Assembly (NCBI GenBank): GCA_017535925.1
Contig: JAFXTD010000041.1
Location: 25,174 to 89,173, forward strand
Source: Selenomonadaceae bacterium
Lineage (GTDB): Bacteria; Bacillota; Negativicutes; Selenomonadales; Selenomonadaceae
Direction of reading: 5' to 3'
Length of the DNA stretch: 64,000 nt
Shown piece by piece: positions 63,704-64,000 of the stretch. The stretch's first letter is position 1. Every line of letters begins with the position of its first letter. The notes under the pieces are model-generated. The model saw nothing but the letters and a program-made list of their open reading frames with translations. It was not told the origin of the DNA and did not search any database. The position numbers were made by a program, and so were the translations under genes.

Positions 63704-63876
63704 ATGTTTGAACGGAAACAGACGAGACAAATCAGCGTCGGGAAAATAAAAATCGGAGACGGCGCGCCGATAAGCATTCAATCAATGACGAATACCAAAA
63801 CGCAAGACGCAACGGCGACGATTGAACAAATTCAAAAGCTTGCGGCTCAAGGTTGCGACATTTTTAGAATCGGTGT
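63704..63876 (+). pseudogene. ispG: ispG (gcpE), cut by an IS5-family element
   Basis: Only the first ~57 residues of 4-hydroxy-3-methylbut-2-en-1-yl diphosphate synthase are present: RKQTRQISVGKIKIGDGAPI, SIQSMTNTKTQDATATIEQI and GCDIFRIGV. Then the frame runs into foreign sequence (HKRLSKV, stop 63899-63901). The insertion joint is between about 63870 and 63877. IspG is a 4Fe-4S enzyme of the MEP isoprenoid pathway and normally essential. The ribosome site GGAGGAGAGC before ATG 63704 contains the exact complement of the small-RNA seed at 40184-40190. Whether the gene continues after the element cannot be seen. Confidence 0.8.
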
Positions 63877-64000
63877 TCATAAACGATTAAGCAAAGTGTG
63901 AATATGAGAAATCTTAATCAAGGTCTGTGCAGAAGCAACAGTTAGCTCGTAATCCTTACTGAGTCGGCGAGAATGATTGAGCCAAGCAAAAGTTCGCTCT
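63877..64000 (-). mobile_element. IS5-family transposase, 3' end (partial)
   Basis: The minus strand encodes the C-terminal end of a DDE transposase: [20 protein letters not shown] then [20 protein letters not shown] and a TGA at 63877-63879. [18 protein letters not shown] is the hallmark around the catalytic glutamate of IS5-family (DDE_Tnp_1) proteins. It continues beyond the window edge. It differs from the transposase at 57.5 kb (VERFFLRLKNRRHIATRYDK), so at least two IS5 subgroups are present. Confidence 0.85.

Overview
The window looks like a chromosomal segment of a strictly anaerobic, diderm Firmicutes-type bacterium, most likely a Negativicutes (Selenomonadales) relative. The clues are a class III fructose-1,6-bisphosphatase, a ~1400-residue fused 2-hydroxyacyl-CoA dehydratase activase, anaerobic-type cobalamin genes (cbiT, cbiC, cbiA), CdaA/CdaR, an AGCS sodium/amino-acid symporter and many lipoproteins. 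This taxonomic call is inference. Promoters are classic sigma-70 type, nearly all with a 17-bp spacer, and coding and non-coding DNA alike are full of AAAATTTT-like words.

Layout. 1-5.7 kb (+): two DUF262 (GmrSD-like) genes, gatB, and the C-terminal remnant of an MmeI-like restriction-modification enzyme, so gatB sits inside a decayed defence island. 5.7-14.4 kb (-): mnmE, cbiA, a TIGR04076 gene, cbiC, cbiT and the dehydratase activase. 14.4-20.9 kb (-): two TadG-like secreted giants (one a pseudogene), a small exported protein and a toxin-antitoxin pair whose toxin is frameshifted. 20.9-24.9 kb (-): phosphoesterase, pncC, rimO and a solute-binding protein. 25-27 kb (+): a helical unknown and fabF. 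27-36.8 kb (-): rpoC, rpoB and an AGCS transporter. 36.9-40.3 kb (+): tRNA-Arg, msrAB, cdaA-cdaR and a candidate Fur-controlled small RNA. 40.5-45.8 kb (-): dacF-type carboxypeptidase, DUF4337, clostripain-like protease and two paralogous lipoproteins. 45.9-51.1 kb (+): glycosyltransferase plus a UDP-L-FucNAc pathway (capE, capF, RmlD-like, capG). 51.4-54.4 kb (+): ABC-F ATPase and SGNH hydrolase. 54.4-57.1 kb (-): yigZ, a secreted HExxH protein and hemW. 57.4-60.1 kb: a decayed IS5-type element, two unknown genes, a mini-element and a clostripain remnant. 60.2-64 kb: CorC/HlyC-type protein, fbp, and ispG cut by another IS5-family element at the right edge.

Two repeat systems run through the whole window. 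One is arrays of 7-bp repeats (GGAATTA, TAACAGC, CACTAAC, AAAACCT types), like the short tandemly repeated repetitive sequences of filamentous cyanobacteria. They lie at gene ends, in the rpoB leader, and inside three protein-coding genes (cbiA, the ABC-F gene, hemW), where they are translated without breaking the frame. The other is a family of IS5-derived mini-elements with TAGGGGCTGTTGGTAAATT termini and strong internal hairpins, whose left end matches the decayed transposon at 57.4 kb.

The most promising candidate for something undescribed is the ~80-nt transcript unit at 40.13-40.25 kb. It has a near-consensus promoter, a perfect 15-bp palindrome close to the 7-1-7 Fur box over the -35 region, a 5' hairpin, a CUCUCCU anti-Shine-Dalgarno stretch and a terminator. 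This is the architecture of an iron-responsive RyhB/FsrA-like RNA.
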